Notes under the pieces: model-generated
Databases searched by the model: none
Told to the model about the DNA's origin: nothing
Seen by the model: the letters and a program-made list of their open reading frames with translations, nothing else
Assembly: GCA_017461505.1 (NCBI GenBank)
Contig: JAFTXV010000005.1
Location: forward strand, 1 to 64,000
Direction of reading: 5' to 3'
DNA: 64,000 nt
From: Paludibacteraceae bacterium
Lineage (GTDB): Bacteria; Bacteroidota; Bacteroidia; Bacteroidales; Paludibacteraceae
Program-made: the position numbers and the translations under genes
In this document: positions 31,707-40,707 of the stretch, one piece after another
How the letters are laid out: every line of letters begins with the position of its first letter
Position numbering within the stretch: position 1 is the stretch's first letter

Positions 31707-33581
31707 ATGCAAATAACATCTATTCTTTCAAACATTCGCTCCTGGCTTGCTTGCGGTAATCGAAGTAAGTGGCTGATATTCTTCTTATTTGCTTCTTCTC
31801 TCTTCGTGAAAACAGTGCTGTTTCACTGGACAACGCAGCATTCTATTTTGTTATCTTCTTTATGGAAGGCACCTGCAGCTTTTTTTGCTTTCTGGGGAGG
31901 AAAATTAGTGCCAGTTCTATTTTTAAGTGCATTTGTTTTTATTGCCAAACGACAATATTGGACGATTGTTATTAATATATTGTTAGATATATGGTGTATT
32001 GCCAATTTATTTTATTTCAGAGCGAATGGATTTTTCCTTACGTTTGATATGATATTTATGGCAGATAATATGGATGGCTTTTGGAGTTCGTTGTATACAT
32101 ATATGGGATGGGAGATTGTGATGTTTTTGTTTATAACTGGAATCTATATCGCCATTTGTTGCTTAACTAAAATTTTTTCCACAACGAAAAGATATACAAT
32201 CATAACTATCTTAATGATAATATTTGCATTTTTGTGGGCATCTCTCACAAATTTTTTATATCAAAAAATAACTTATGATAAATTTGGTAAACCTAATAAA
32301 GGACAATTGGTGGAGCAGACTCTGCGAATACAATACCAGTATTGTTTTCCTTTTAGTAATTTCTATAAAGATGTAATAAGAGCAGTATGGCTAGAAAAAG
32401 GAGATTGGTGGGTAAAAGGCTATATAAACAATAATTCGATAATTTCCTATTTTCCTGCAATGTTATTGTACCAAATACATAATATGGAGAAAAATAATAC
32501 CATAAAAATATCCCAAGAAGTAGAAGCAGATATTAAGAACTATATCAAATCCACCAATCATGATAAAACAAAACAGCTGGAAGAATCTAATATCATATAC
32601 ATTCTTGTTGAGAGTTTAGAATCATGGGCTCTAGATCTGATTGAGAATAAAATGATGATGCCTAAATTGCATCGCTTGGCTCAATCCAATCAAGTACTAT
32701 ATGCGGATAAAATTGTATCACAAGTGCGACATGGCAACTCTGCTGATGGACAAATGATAGGGGTTACTGGACTATTGCCGATTACAAGTGGAGCAACATG
32801 CAAGTTATATGGAAAAAACGTCTATCCTAACTTCGCTCATATGTATTCTAATTCTGCCATTATAAATCCAAGTAAAGGGACATGGGAACAAACAACAATG
32901 ACCCAAAGTTATGAATTCCATCAATTAATAGAACCTGAGATTGGTGAAGCATGGCAGGATATGAATGTAATTAATAATGTATTAGACTATTCTTTTGAAA
33001 GTGATTCTTCCTTTTGTGTACTTGGTATAACACTTACATCACACGTCCCTTTTATGTATGGAGTAGAGCATACTATGCATGAATTTGAGAATATGCCTCA
33101 AACAATGTCTGCTTATCTCAATTGCTTACACTACACAGATTCCTGCATTGGAGTATTGCTAGATAGTGTATTAAATAGTCCTTTAGCAGAAAATACTACG
33201 ATTGTAATTACAGGAGATCATACTATATTTCGCGATGAAATCGGCTTTTCTGATATGAATAAATACGCTCAAGACAATAGTATTAACTTCAAAGCAGGGC
33301 ACACTTTTACGCCTTTGATTATCTATTCACCTAATATAGAAGGAAACATACATATCTCGGATACTTGCTATCAAATGGATATATTCCCAACGATATTACA
33401 TTTGATAGGTGCGGAAGATTACTACTGGCAAGGACTAGGAATTAATTTATTAGATTCAGTCGCTCGCAAGAATAGACAAATTACTGAAAGTGAGGCATAT
33501 CGATTATCAGACTTGATAATCCGAAGTGATTATTTTAGAAACTATTGCACAATATCAGATAGCATAGTGCAATCTGAATAG
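31707..33581 (+). CDS. LTA synthase-like sulfatase-family phosphoglycerol transferase
   Basis: A 624-residue membrane protein with about five N-terminal helices (residues 20-185) and a large extracytoplasmic alkaline-phosphatase-superfamily domain. Visible motifs: IIYILVESLESWALD (metal-site glutamate), HGNSADGQ (position of the usual catalytic Thr/Ser), LGITLTSHVPFM, VITGDHT and KAGHTFTPLIIYSP. Relatives transfer phosphoglycerol or phosphoethanolamine from lipids onto glycans or lipids. Clearly AT-rich compared with neighbours, suggesting transfer. Substrate cannot be told from the sequence. Confidence 0.85.
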   Translation: MQITSILSNIRSWLACGNRSKWLIFFLFASSLFVKTVLFHWTTQHSILLSSLWKAPAAFFAFWGGKLVPVLFLSAFVFIAKRQYWTIVINILLDIWCIANLFYFRANGFFLTFDMIFMADNMDGFWSSLYTYMGWEIVMFLFITGIYIAICCLTKIFSTTKRYTIITILMIIFAFLWASLTNFLYQKITYDKFGKPNKGQLVEQTLRIQYQYCFPFSNFYKDVIRAVWLEKGDWWVKGYINNNSIISYFPAMLLYQIHNMEKNNTIKISQEVEADIKNYIKSTNHDKTKQLEESNIIYILVESLESWALDLIENKMMMPKLHRLAQSNQVLYADKIVSQVRHGNSADGQMIGVTGLLPITSGATCKLYGKNVYPNFAHMYSNSAIINPSKGTWEQTTMTQSYEFHQLIEPEIGEAWQDMNVINNVLDYSFESDSSFCVLGITLTSHVPFMYGVEHTMHEFENMPQTMSAYLNCLHYTDSCIGVLLDSVLNSPLAENTTIVITGDHTIFRDEIGFSDMNKYAQDNSINFKAGHTFTPLIIYSPNIEGNIHISDTCYQMDIFPTILHLIGAEDYYWQGLGINLLDSVARKNRQITESEAYRLSDLIIRSDYFRNYCTISDSIVQSE

Positions 33582-33587
33582 TATTTC

Positions 33588-34232
33588 TCATTTACTAGAA
33601 AGACGAGAAAAATACCTACAAATATCTTGCAAACCACACTTTTCGCATTTTGGACTGCGAGCTTGGCAGGTGTAGCGACCATGTAGCAACAGCCAATGGT
33701 GTGCCTTGGGAATAATCTCCTCGGGAATATATTTGATGAGTTGTTTCTCGCTATCGAGTGGATTCTTTGCCTTGGTAGTCAATCCGATACGCTCTGCCAC
33801 ACGGAAGATATGGGTATCTACTGCCATAGTGGGTTGGTTCCACCATACTGCCAATACCACATTGGCAGTTTTTCGTCCTACGCCAGCCAAGGTTTGTAGT
33901 TCTTCACGGGTATCAGGTATCTTGCCACCATATACTTCCATCACCCGTTTAGCCATCTGCACGAGGTGCACCGCTTTACTGTTCGGGTAACTTACCGAAC
34001 GGATGTATTTTAGTACTGTTTCTGCGTTGGACTCGGCCAAATCTGCAATAGTAGGGTAGGCCTCAAAGAGAGCTGGAGTGACCATGTTCACGCGTTTGTC
34101 GGTACATTGAGCAGATAGCATCACAGCTACCAAGAGTTGGTATTCATTCTCAAAATGCAATTCACTCTCGGCAACAGGCATATTTGCTTCAAACCACGCC
34201 AATGCTCTTTCAAATCGTTCTTTGGTTCTCAT
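33588..34232 (-). CDS. nth: Endonuclease III
   Basis: A 214-residue DNA glycosylase/AP lyase of standard length. It shows LLVAVMLSAQCTDKRVN, the helix-hairpin-helix LAGVGRKTANVVL with the catalytic Lys (about residue 121), the catalytic Asp in VDTHIFRVAERIGL and the [4Fe-4S] ligands C-x6-C-x2-C-x5-C near the C-terminus. It removes oxidised pyrimidines in base-excision repair. Overlaps the upstream gene by 4 nt. Confidence 0.96.
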   Translation of the reverse strand: MRTKERFERALAWFEANMPVAESELHFENEYQLLVAVMLSAQCTDKRVNMVTPALFEAYPTIADLAESNAETVLKYIRSVSYPNSKAVHLVQMAKRVMEVYGGKIPDTREELQTLAGVGRKTANVVLAVWWNQPTMAVDTHIFRVAERIGLTTKAKNPLDSEKQLIKYIPEEIIPKAHHWLLLHGRYTCQARSPKCEKCGLQDICRYFSRLSSK

Positions 34233-34675
34233 TGCTCTTTATAAGTTTTGCTCAAGTATTGCAGTACTTGTGTCGCTTGCTTTTGTACTTGCTGAGTTTC
34301 CGTTGAAATCGGGCGTTTTTGCAGGTTGAGCAGCATGATTTGGTATAATAATACAAGGCATGCTTCCACATCACTCATAGCTGGACGGTCGGTCTTTGCT
34401 TTCAATAGATTAAGCGACGGAGTCAGCTGAATCATAGCAGCGCGATAAGTTGCCTCTTGATCCAACAAGTTATTGTGCAAATCCTCCAATTCATCGAGAG
34501 CATTCTTCGCTAATTGGAGGTGTCCACCTTCCATGATGTTCTCTTGATGCATCATCTCATTTAGGTCATGCAACTCTTGATTTGCTTCTGCTTGCTGAGG
34601 AAAGGCGCGTAGATAATCCTCTATCTGCCAGAGATATAGGATGTATTCGGCAATATTATTCTTCTTCAAAATCAT
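34229..34675 (-). CDS. DUF4924-family protein
   Basis: A 148-residue, mostly helical, cytoplasmic protein resembling DUF4924 (N-terminal NNIAEYILYLWQIEDYLRAF, middle NIMEGGHLQLAKNALDELEDLH). The family is confined to Bacteroidetes and has no known function. Overlaps the RNA-binding S4 gene by 20 nt and nth by 4 nt, so translation of the three is probably coupled. Confidence 0.82.
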   Translation of the reverse strand: MILKKNNIAEYILYLWQIEDYLRAFPQQAEANQELHDLNEMMHQENIMEGGHLQLAKNALDELEDLHNNLLDQEATYRAAMIQLTPSLNLLKAKTDRPAMSDVEACLVLLYQIMLLNLQKRPISTETQQVQKQATQVLQYLSKTYKEQ

Positions 34676-35072
34676 AGTCTTCGTCTAATAAATAATCATA
34701 GTCATCCGAGAAAAACTGTTCGATATCTCGTCTATCTTTTTTTGTTGGACGTCCAGTACCTCTGTCGCGTCCACTTTGTGCGGCGTAGTGTGCCAATTCT
34801 AGCAATTCTAATTGCTCTTTAGGAGTGATGTCTTGCAAGTATTCAGGTACCATCTTTGCTCCTAATCGGTTACCCCAGAGTTGTAGAATACGATACGTAT
34901 AGGTGATGGGCCCCTTACGCACAGTAAAGACATCTCCTACGTGAAACATGCGGCTAGGTTTCACCTCTACACCATTCATTTTCACGCGTCCGCATTTACA
35001 TGCATCGGTAGCAATAGAGCGGGTCTTGTAAATCCGCATTGCCCATAGGTATTTATCTACTCGTACTTCCAT
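34656..35072 (-). CDS. hslR: S4-domain RNA-binding protein (Hsp15 family)
   Basis: A 138-residue protein. The N-terminal S4 domain (residues 4-65) opens VRVDKYLWAMRIYKTRSIATDAC and continues GRVKMNGVEVKPSRMFHVGD. The C-terminal half is basic then strongly acidic (DYDYLLDEDYDFEEE). Hsp15 binds stalled 50S subunits carrying peptidyl-tRNA in E. coli. Next to pth, which hydrolyses peptidyl-tRNA, so the pairing makes sense. Confidence 0.88.
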   Translation of the reverse strand: MEVRVDKYLWAMRIYKTRSIATDACKCGRVKMNGVEVKPSRMFHVGDVFTVRKGPITYTYRILQLWGNRLGAKMVPEYLQDITPKEQLELLELAHYAAQSGRDRGTGRPTKKDRRDIEQFFSDDYDYLLDEDYDFEEE

Positions 35073-35074
35073 TT

Positions 35075-35103
35075 CCTAGCCTCTAACCTCTAACCTCTAA
35101 CCT
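35075..35103 (-). repeat. CCTCTAA repeat between pth and the S4 gene
   Basis: Four near-copies of CCTCTAA, the complement of the TTAGAGG phrase found at 19833-19912. Confidence 0.6.
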
Positions 35104-35665
35104 ATTTGCCATTATACTGGTTCATGGTGCGATCCATACCTTGTAGGCAGAAGGATGGTATGATTTCGCTCACTAATTTGAGTCGGTCGGGCAGAGTTTT
35201 CTTCTCATCCTCACTCCATTCGCCGAGAACGAAGTTGCATTGTGCACCTTTGTTGAAATCGTTGCCAATACCAAAGCGAAGGCGTGCATAATTTTGTGTG
35301 CCAAGCACTTGTTGAATATGTCCTAAACCGTTATGTCCGCCATTGCTACCTTGTTTGCGCATACGGATACTACCAAAGGGCAAATTAAGGTCATCTACCA
35401 GCACCAGCATATTCTCCACAGGAATCTTCTCTTGTTGTAACCAATAGCGTACAGCATTACCGCTAAGGTTCATATAGGTGGATGGCTTGAGTAAGATGAT
35501 TTCAGCATTTTTTGCACGGCAACGGGCTACGAAACCATAGCGTTTGTCTTCCCACATTGCATTCTTGCTTTCTGCAAATGCATCTACCATCATAAAACCA
35601 ATATTATGACGTGTGTTGGCATATTCATCGCCAATGTTTCCTAATCCAACAATCAAATATTTCAT
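35102..35665 (-). CDS. pth: Peptidyl-tRNA hydrolase
   Basis: A 187-residue enzyme of standard length. Motifs: [22 protein letters not shown] (with the catalytic His near residue 20), [25 protein letters not shown] and [12 protein letters not shown]. It frees tRNA from peptides dropped off the ribosome. Transcribed after rplY, with a probable terminator between them. Confidence 0.97.
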   Translation of the reverse strand: MKYLIVGLGNIGDEYANTRHNIGFMMVDAFAESKNAMWEDKRYGFVARCRAKNAEIILLKPSTYMNLSGNAVRYWLQQEKIPVENMLVLVDDLNLPFGSIRMRKQGSNGGHNGLGHIQQVLGTQNYARLRFGIGNDFNKGAQCNFVLGEWSEDEKKTLPDRLKLVSEIIPSFCLQGMDRTMNQYNGK

Positions 35666-35692
35666 ATCTGGTGTCTCTAAACTCTAAACTAA

Positions 35693-35726
35693 ATAAGAGT
35701 GGAAAAGACTCCTTTTCCACTCTTAT
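35693..35726 (-). terminator. Hairpin after rplY
   Basis: ATAAGAGTGGAAAAG pairs perfectly with CTTTTCCACTCTTAT around 4 nt. The minus-strand tail is TTTAGTTT, a weak T-run. Likely a partial terminator between rplY and pth. Confidence 0.65.
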
Positions 35727-35754
35727 GATACTACCGCTCTTATGAGTGGTGATA

Positions 35755-36342
35755 TTATTTCTTTTTACCTTTGGTCTCTGCAGCAGCCGCTTGTTGGCTA
35801 GCACGAGTTGCTTTCACGCGAGCAACGCAAGAATCTGCAGGGTTCATCAGTTTTAGACCTTCGAGTTGAACTTCGCCTACATACAATTTCTTACCCAAGC
35901 CAAGGTTGGTAACGTCGATTTCAACGCGGTTAGGAATTTGTGTATAGATACCGTTTACTTTCAGTTTCTTCATCTCAAGAGCCAATTTACCACCGGCTTT
36001 CACACCTTCTGCGTGACCTTGCAATTGTACAGGGATAGCTACGGTTACAGGCTTATCCTCAGTTACCTCAAGGAAATCGATATGAAGCAATTGCTCGCTT
36101 ACTGGGTGGAATTGCAACTCTTTTACTACAGCCATTTTCTTTGTCTCGCCGATGGTCAAAGCTACAGCCATTGTATCTGGACAGTAGATGAGTTTGCGTA
36201 CATCGTCAACAGTTACTGTGAAAGTTACGTTCTCGCCATTGCCATAGAGGTTGCAAGGTACGAGGTTCTCTTTGCGGAAAGACTTAGCTGCTTTCTTGCC
36301 GTACTCGCTACGTGGAGTACCTACCAATTCAAATGTTTTCAT
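35755..36342 (-). CDS. rplY: 50S ribosomal protein L25/general stress protein Ctc
   Basis: A 195-residue protein starting MKTFELVGTPRSEYGKKAAK; an ATG seven codons upstream is possible but the family begins here. N-terminal L25 5S-binding domain (1-90) and a C-terminal Ctc/TL5 domain (FLEVTEDKPVTVAIPVQLQG onward), ending in a Lys-rich tail. Long form, as usual outside enterobacteria. The 90-nt leader contains GGGCAG/CTGCCC, a possible leader hairpin. Confidence 0.95.
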   Translation of the reverse strand: MKTFELVGTPRSEYGKKAAKSFRKENLVPCNLYGNGENVTFTVTVDDVRKLIYCPDTMAVALTIGETKKMAVVKELQFHPVSEQLLHIDFLEVTEDKPVTVAIPVQLQGHAEGVKAGGKLALEMKKLKVNGIYTQIPNRVEIDVTNLGLGKKLYVGEVQLEGLKLMNPADSCVARVKATRASQQAAAAETKGKKK

Positions 36343-36425
36343 TTTTAATAAAGTGTTACTCAATATTGGGGCAGAATAGTTGTTGGTGTGGCTGCCCGTA
36401 TCCCATCACACATGAAGATTTCTCT

Positions 36426-36451
36426 TCAAAAAAAGCCCGACTAGCGGGCTT
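36426..36451 (-). terminator. Terminator of tRNA-Gln
   Basis: Minus strand: AAGCCCG pairs with CGGGCTT around CTAGT and is followed by a seven-T run, 8 nt after the tRNA. Confidence 0.88.
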
Positions 36452-36458
36452 CTTATGT

Positions 36459-36529
36459 TGACCAACCTGGAATCGAACCAAGATTTTCAGAACCAAAATC
36501 TGACGTAATAGCCTTTATACCATTGGTCA
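36459..36529 (-). tRNA. tRNA-Gln (anticodon TTG)
   Basis: A 71-nt gene on the minus strand. Acceptor TGACCAA pairs with TTGGTCA. The anticodon arm TCAGA-TTTTGGT-TCTGA has anticodon TTG. The T-loop GGTTCGATTCC is canonical. CCA is not encoded. It stands alone with its own promoter and terminator. Confidence 0.95.
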
Positions 36530-36659
36530 TCATCAAAACAAACTACGCGAATTGACTTGCTGCGCAAGTGGTGCGCTTCGTTTGTTTTTCCTCTTAAATC
36601 AAAACGCGTTTTGATTTAGTTTTGAGGTGGTTTTCATTCTTTCTTTTCGAAAGCGGGTG
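36530..36659 (-). other. 5' leader of the tRNA-Gln transcript with two inverted repeats
   Basis: 36595-36618 is a perfect 24-bp palindrome (TAAATCAAAACG and its complement). A second inverted repeat, AAACAAA-GCG-TTGC / GCAA-CGC-TTTGTTT, spans 36538-36586. The leader must be removed by RNase P and other nucleases; the stems may help processing. Confidence 0.6.
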
Positions 36660-36691
36660 CAAAGGTACTGCTTTTTTTTGAATTGACCAAA
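36660..36691 (-). promoter_or_regulatory. Promoter of tRNA-Gln
   Basis: Minus strand: TTTG (36688-36691), 20-nt spacer, TACCTTTG (36660-36667). Confidence 0.82.
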
Positions 36692-36751
36692 TAATTTGCT
36701 CGTTTTTTTTCAAAAAATGCAATTTTCTTTGCAAAATGCTATCTCTGTTGC

Positions 36752-37702
36752 TCAATCTTCGTACACGAGGCACACGTTATCTACCCAAAATACGTTGCCC
36801 TCCTTGCCCACAAATGCTTCGTATTTACCCGAAGTGAGCATGATAACGAGGTGAGTAGGCTCTAATGTGGCATCCCATCCTTCTTCTATGATGGGGGTCA
36901 CTTTACCTTTGGAGTTCACGGCGCGTTGCATGCACTTGAAGCCCATGTAATCTTCGTACCAAGGTTCACCCGTGATATCTCCATAGTGGATAGGAATGCG
37001 GTGACCATTGACCCATGTGAGCTGATCTTTGGTAAAGCGTTCGTAGGCAGTGCCTACACGAATAGAGTGGATCTTACCTTTCTCATCCTCCCAGCGATGT
37101 TGCAGATAGAGGTATGCTTCGGCTTCATCATGTCCTTCTCGTTGCTTTGGCTTAGCAGTACCTTTAGCATACCATATCCAATTCTCAGGGGAAATGATGC
37201 ATTTATAATCAAACTGCAAAGCACTTGGACGCTCTGTGAAAGGTACACCAAAATCAATGTTTTGATATGGGTCAGCAGCAGTAGTGATAGGTTCTAGGTT
37301 ACGTCCTGTGAACAATGTGCCTGGCACAAGTACTTGTATATCAATTATTCCCATCACGCGAACACCCAGCAAATCCACATCCATACGGCAACATGTACCG
37401 CCATCTTCTCTTACTTCAGGAGTCATGGTGCCAGCTGCTTTCTCTATGCCTATGATATTGGCATACGCATTGCTAGTTGCCCAAGGATTGCCGTTCAATC
37501 CATAGGTATAAGAACCGTTTTCCCAAATGGTGTCGGTAGGGGCTAAAGCATACAGTGTTTTGGTTTGACCGCCTAAAAGTTTGGATTCTTTGATGTAACG
37601 AACAGCCCAACTCTCCATGTCACCGAAGGGAATAGTGTCAATTCGTTCTGCATATATGCCTACTGTTAGGCATAAAAAAAAGAGTAGAAATACTTTTTTC
37701 AT
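36752..37702 (-). CDS. Secreted PCMD-domain protein
   Basis: A 316-residue exported protein (signal peptide MKKVFLLFFLCLTVGIYA). The mature part resembles the putative carbohydrate metabolism domain (PCMD, PF13201): FGDMESWAVRYIKES, SALQFDYKCI and AYLYLQHRWED, ending VFWVDNVCLVYED. The domain is thought to have a beta-sandwich fold found in Bacteroidetes surface or periplasmic proteins and may bind glycans; this is not shown. Monocistronic with its own promoter. Confidence 0.75.
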   Translation of the reverse strand: MKKVFLLFFLCLTVGIYAERIDTIPFGDMESWAVRYIKESKLLGGQTKTLYALAPTDTIWENGSYTYGLNGNPWATSNAYANIIGIEKAAGTMTPEVREDGGTCCRMDVDLLGVRVMGIIDIQVLVPGTLFTGRNLEPITTAADPYQNIDFGVPFTERPSALQFDYKCIISPENWIWYAKGTAKPKQREGHDEAEAYLYLQHRWEDEKGKIHSIRVGTAYERFTKDQLTWVNGHRIPIHYGDITGEPWYEDYMGFKCMQRAVNSKGKVTPIIEEGWDATLEPTHLVIMLTSGKYEAFVGKEGNVFWVDNVCLVYED

Positions 37703-37763
37703 TATTCAACGAGTGTGATTTGCATAATAATAGCTCCGCACCAAGGCGAAGCAAAATCTGCCA

Positions 37764-37795
37764 CAAAGGTACTATATTTTAAGCAAATACACAAT
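37764..37795 (-). promoter_or_regulatory. Promoter of the PCMD gene
   Basis: Minus strand: ATTG (37792-37795), 20-nt spacer, TACCTTTG (37764-37771). Confidence 0.78.
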
Positions 37796-37807
37796 GTCTG
37801 TGCCTGT

Positions 37808-37884
37808 TTTCGTAATAATTGATACCTTTTTATTACGAAAAACCCTATCTTAATGAAAATCAGCGAAGCTTCTGCCCCGCTGAT
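37808..37884 (-). terminator. tyrS terminator and an adjacent inverted repeat
   Basis: ATCAGCG/CGCTGAT (37859-37865 with 37878-37884) followed on the minus strand by TTTTCATT ends the tyrS transcript. A second perfect 10-bp inverted repeat, TTTCGTAATA/TATTACGAAA (37808-37817 with 37831-37840), lies just beyond. Confidence 0.6.
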
Positions 37885-37892
37885 CTCTCGCC

Positions 37893-37926
37893 TATAAACT
37901 ATACCTATAGCCTATAACCTATAACC
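37893..37926 (-). repeat. CCTATAAC/CCTATAGC repeat after tyrS
   Basis: About four copies of an 8-9 nt phrase (CCTATAAACTAT, ACCTATAGCC, TATAACC) fill the gap up to the tyrS stop. Same style as the TTAGAGG and TTATAGG repeats elsewhere. Confidence 0.6.
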
Positions 37927-39219
37927 TCATTTCGCTTCTACGATATAGTAGTTCTTCTTGCCTTTTTGGCAGAGCAAGTACTTACCATTGAGCAACATGT
38001 CGGTGGTGATGGCCTTTTGTGGGTCGGTGAATTTCTCCTTATTGATAGAGAAGCCGTTAGCTATAATCATCTTGCGTGCTTCGCCTTTGGATGGGAAGAT
38101 CTTGGTTTTCTCTGCCAACAAATCCAGTGGAGGCATGCCTGCTTCGATCTCCTCACGGCTCACTTCGTATTTCTCTACGCCGTCAAATACTTGCAAGAAC
38201 ATCTCCTCGTCTAGTTTGCTCAGTGCCTCGTGTGTTGCATTACCAAACAAGATATTACTTGCCTCTACGGCTGCTTCATAATCCTCACGGCTATGTACCA
38301 TCACGGTCACTTCTTCTGCCAAACGCTTTTGCAAGCTGCGCATATGAGGAGCTTCATCGTGTGCTGCAATCAAGGCATCAATAGTCTCTTTGTCAAGGCA
38401 TGTGAAGATACGGATATAGCGTTTTGCATCATCGTCACTTACGTTGAGCCAGAACTGATAGAAGTGATATGGGCTAGTGTATCTGCGGTCGAGCCATACA
38501 TTGCCACTCTCGGTCTTACCGAACTTACCGCCGTCAGCTTTGGTAATCAAAGGACAAGTCAAGGCAAAAGCCTCACCGCCACCCATCTTCTTGATGAGCT
38601 CGGTACCTGTGGTGATGTTGCCCCATTGGTCGCTACCCCCCATTTGGAGTTTGCAGTTCTTGTGCTTGTTGAGATATACGTAGTCGTATCCTTGCAGCAA
38701 CTGATAGGTGAACTCTGTGAACGACATACCCTGGCTATACTCGCCATTGAAGCGTTTTTTTACAGAGTCTTTTGCCATCATATAGTTCACGGTGATGAGT
38801 TTGCCTACTTCGCGTGCAAAGTCGAGGAAGGTGTAATCCTTCATCCAGTCGTAGTTGTTCACCAGCTCGGCAGCATTCTCTCCTTCTCCGAAGTTGAGGA
38901 AACGCTCTAGTTGCTTCTTAATGCACTCTTGGTTATGGCGGAGTGTGGCTTCGTCGAGCAGGTTACGCTCGGCTGATTTACCACTAGGGTCACCAATCAT
39001 ACCTGTTGCACCACCAATCAGCGCAATGGGTTTGTGACCTGCGTTTTGCAAGTGCTTGAGCATCATGATACCACAGAGGTGACCAATATGCAAACTATCT
39101 GCAGTAGGGTCAATACCTAGGTATGCTGCAGTAGGTTCTTTCAATAGTTGTTCTTCGGTGCCTGGCATCATGTCTTGCAACATACCACGCCAACGCAATT
39201 CTTCTACAAAATTCTTCAT
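37927..39219 (-). CDS. tyrS: Tyrosine--tRNA ligase
   Basis: A 430-residue class I synthetase. The HIGH motif is HIGHLCG (about residue 42) and the KMSKS-equivalent is KFGKTESG (about 232). Tyrosine-pocket segments include [22 protein letters not shown]. The C-terminal S4 domain ([19 protein letters not shown]) is present. Last gene of the ansA-pepD-tyrS operon; gap to pepD 30 nt. Confidence 0.97.
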   Translation of the reverse strand: MKNFVEELRWRGMLQDMMPGTEEQLLKEPTAAYLGIDPTADSLHIGHLCGIMMLKHLQNAGHKPIALIGGATGMIGDPSGKSAERNLLDEATLRHNQECIKKQLERFLNFGEGENAAELVNNYDWMKDYTFLDFAREVGKLITVNYMMAKDSVKKRFNGEYSQGMSFTEFTYQLLQGYDYVYLNKHKNCKLQMGGSDQWGNITTGTELIKKMGGGEAFALTCPLITKADGGKFGKTESGNVWLDRRYTSPYHFYQFWLNVSDDDAKRYIRIFTCLDKETIDALIAAHDEAPHMRSLQKRLAEEVTVMVHSREDYEAAVEASNILFGNATHEALSKLDEEMFLQVFDGVEKYEVSREEIEAGMPPLDLLAEKTKIFPSKGEARKMIIANGFSINKEKFTDPQKAITTDMLLNGKYLLCQKGKKNYYIVEAK

Positions 39220-39249
39220 CTACTTTATATATATAATAAGGTGTATTAC

Positions 39250-40689
39250 TTACAATGCTTTCAGTGTAGCCAACAAGTACTCATAGAACTTAGCTACCGT
39301 AGCGATATTCACGCGCTCATCTGGTGAGTGAGGATACTTGATGGTAGGACCAAACGAGATCATATCCATGCCTGGGTAGTTGCGACCAATGATACCGCAC
39401 TCCAGACCTGCGTGGATAATAATCACACGTGGCTCCACACCATAATTCTCCTGATAGGTTTGCTTCATCACTTCCAAGATATGGCTCTTGAGGTTGGGTT
39501 TCCAACCTGGGTATGAACCAGAGAACTCTACCTCTGCACCTGCCATAGCAAATACAGAATGAATGATCTCTTGCAACTCCTCTTTGCGCGATTCTACAGA
39601 GGAACGGGTCAAGCAATATACGGTTACGCAGTTGTCTTCGGTCTTGAGCATAGCCAAGTTGTTGCTCGTCTCTACCACATCAGGCATTTCAGGAATCACG
39701 CGATATACGCTATGAGGACAAGCGGTGATAGCATGTATCAAGAAGTCTTGTACGTCTTCAGGTAACTCCATATCAGGACACTCCACTTGCTCTGCGGTGA
39801 GGCGGATATTGTCTTCTACGCCATCGTATTCTGCTACAAACAGGTCTTCAAACTCTGCTACCAAGTCCATCACTTCATCCAATCCTTCTGCTGGAATAGT
39901 GATGATAGCCGATGCTTCGCGTGGGATAGCATTGCGCAGACTACCACCCTCTACACTAGCCAAACGTGCCTCGTAGTTAGCCACTGCCTCTTTTAAGAAA
40001 CGGAACAGCAGTTTGTTGGCATTGGCACGTTGCAAGTGGATATCACAACCCGAGTGACCACCTTTGCAACCTGTTACACTTACTTTCACTGCCACATCGC
40101 CCTCTTCCACCTCTACTGGGGTGTATGCGAACTTAGCCGTGGTATCTACACCACCTGCGCAACCTACATACAATTCGCCTTCTGCCTCTGAGTCCAGATT
40201 GAGCAAGGTTTTGCCTTGCAACAAGCCACCTTCCAGAGCAAAAGCACCGTACATACCCGTCTCTTCATCTACGGTCACCAGCACTTCCAGTGGAGGATGC
40301 ACCACATTCTTGTCTGCCAAGATGGCCATAGCCGCTGCCACACCAATGCCATTGTCTGCACCCAGTGTGGTGCCTTTAGCGGTTACCCATTCGCCATCAA
40401 TATATGCTTCAATAGGGTCTTTGGCAAAGTCAAAAACAGTATCATTGTTCTTTTGTGGCACCATGTCCATGTGTCCTTGTAGAATCACTCCAGGGTGGTT
40501 CTCATAGCCAGGACTAGCAGGTTTGCGGATAATCACATTGCCTATTTCATCCACGATAGTCTCCAAACCGAGTGAGCGACCGTAGTTGGCAAGGAAGGCA
40601 CTGACTTCTTCCTTTTGTCCTGATGGACGAGGGATCTGTGTAAGGTCGTAGAAATTACTCCAAAGACCTTGAGGTTGTAAGTTCTTCAT
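39250..40689 (-). CDS. pepD: Aminoacyl-histidine dipeptidase (PepD family)
   Basis: A 479-residue M20-family metallopeptidase. Zinc-site segments: ILQGHMDMVPQ (metal His and Asp, about residues 70-80), TLGADNGIGVAAAMAILAD, VDEETGMYGAFAL (catalytic Glu), NLDSEAEGELYVGCAGG and HAGLECGIIG near the C-terminus. It cleaves dipeptides such as Xaa-His. Lies between ansA and tyrS in one transcript. Confidence 0.95.
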   Translation of the reverse strand: MKNLQPQGLWSNFYDLTQIPRPSGQKEEVSAFLANYGRSLGLETIVDEIGNVIIRKPASPGYENHPGVILQGHMDMVPQKNNDTVFDFAKDPIEAYIDGEWVTAKGTTLGADNGIGVAAAMAILADKNVVHPPLEVLVTVDEETGMYGAFALEGGLLQGKTLLNLDSEAEGELYVGCAGGVDTTAKFAYTPVEVEEGDVAVKVSVTGCKGGHSGCDIHLQRANANKLLFRFLKEAVANYEARLASVEGGSLRNAIPREASAIITIPAEGLDEVMDLVAEFEDLFVAEYDGVEDNIRLTAEQVECPDMELPEDVQDFLIHAITACPHSVYRVIPEMPDVVETSNNLAMLKTEDNCVTVYCLTRSSVESRKEELQEIIHSVFAMAGAEVEFSGSYPGWKPNLKSHILEVMKQTYQENYGVEPRVIIIHAGLECGIIGRNYPGMDMISFGPTIKYPHSPDERVNIATVAKFYEYLLATLKAL

Positions 40690-40707
40690 ATGTTTGTTGG
40701 TTTTTAA

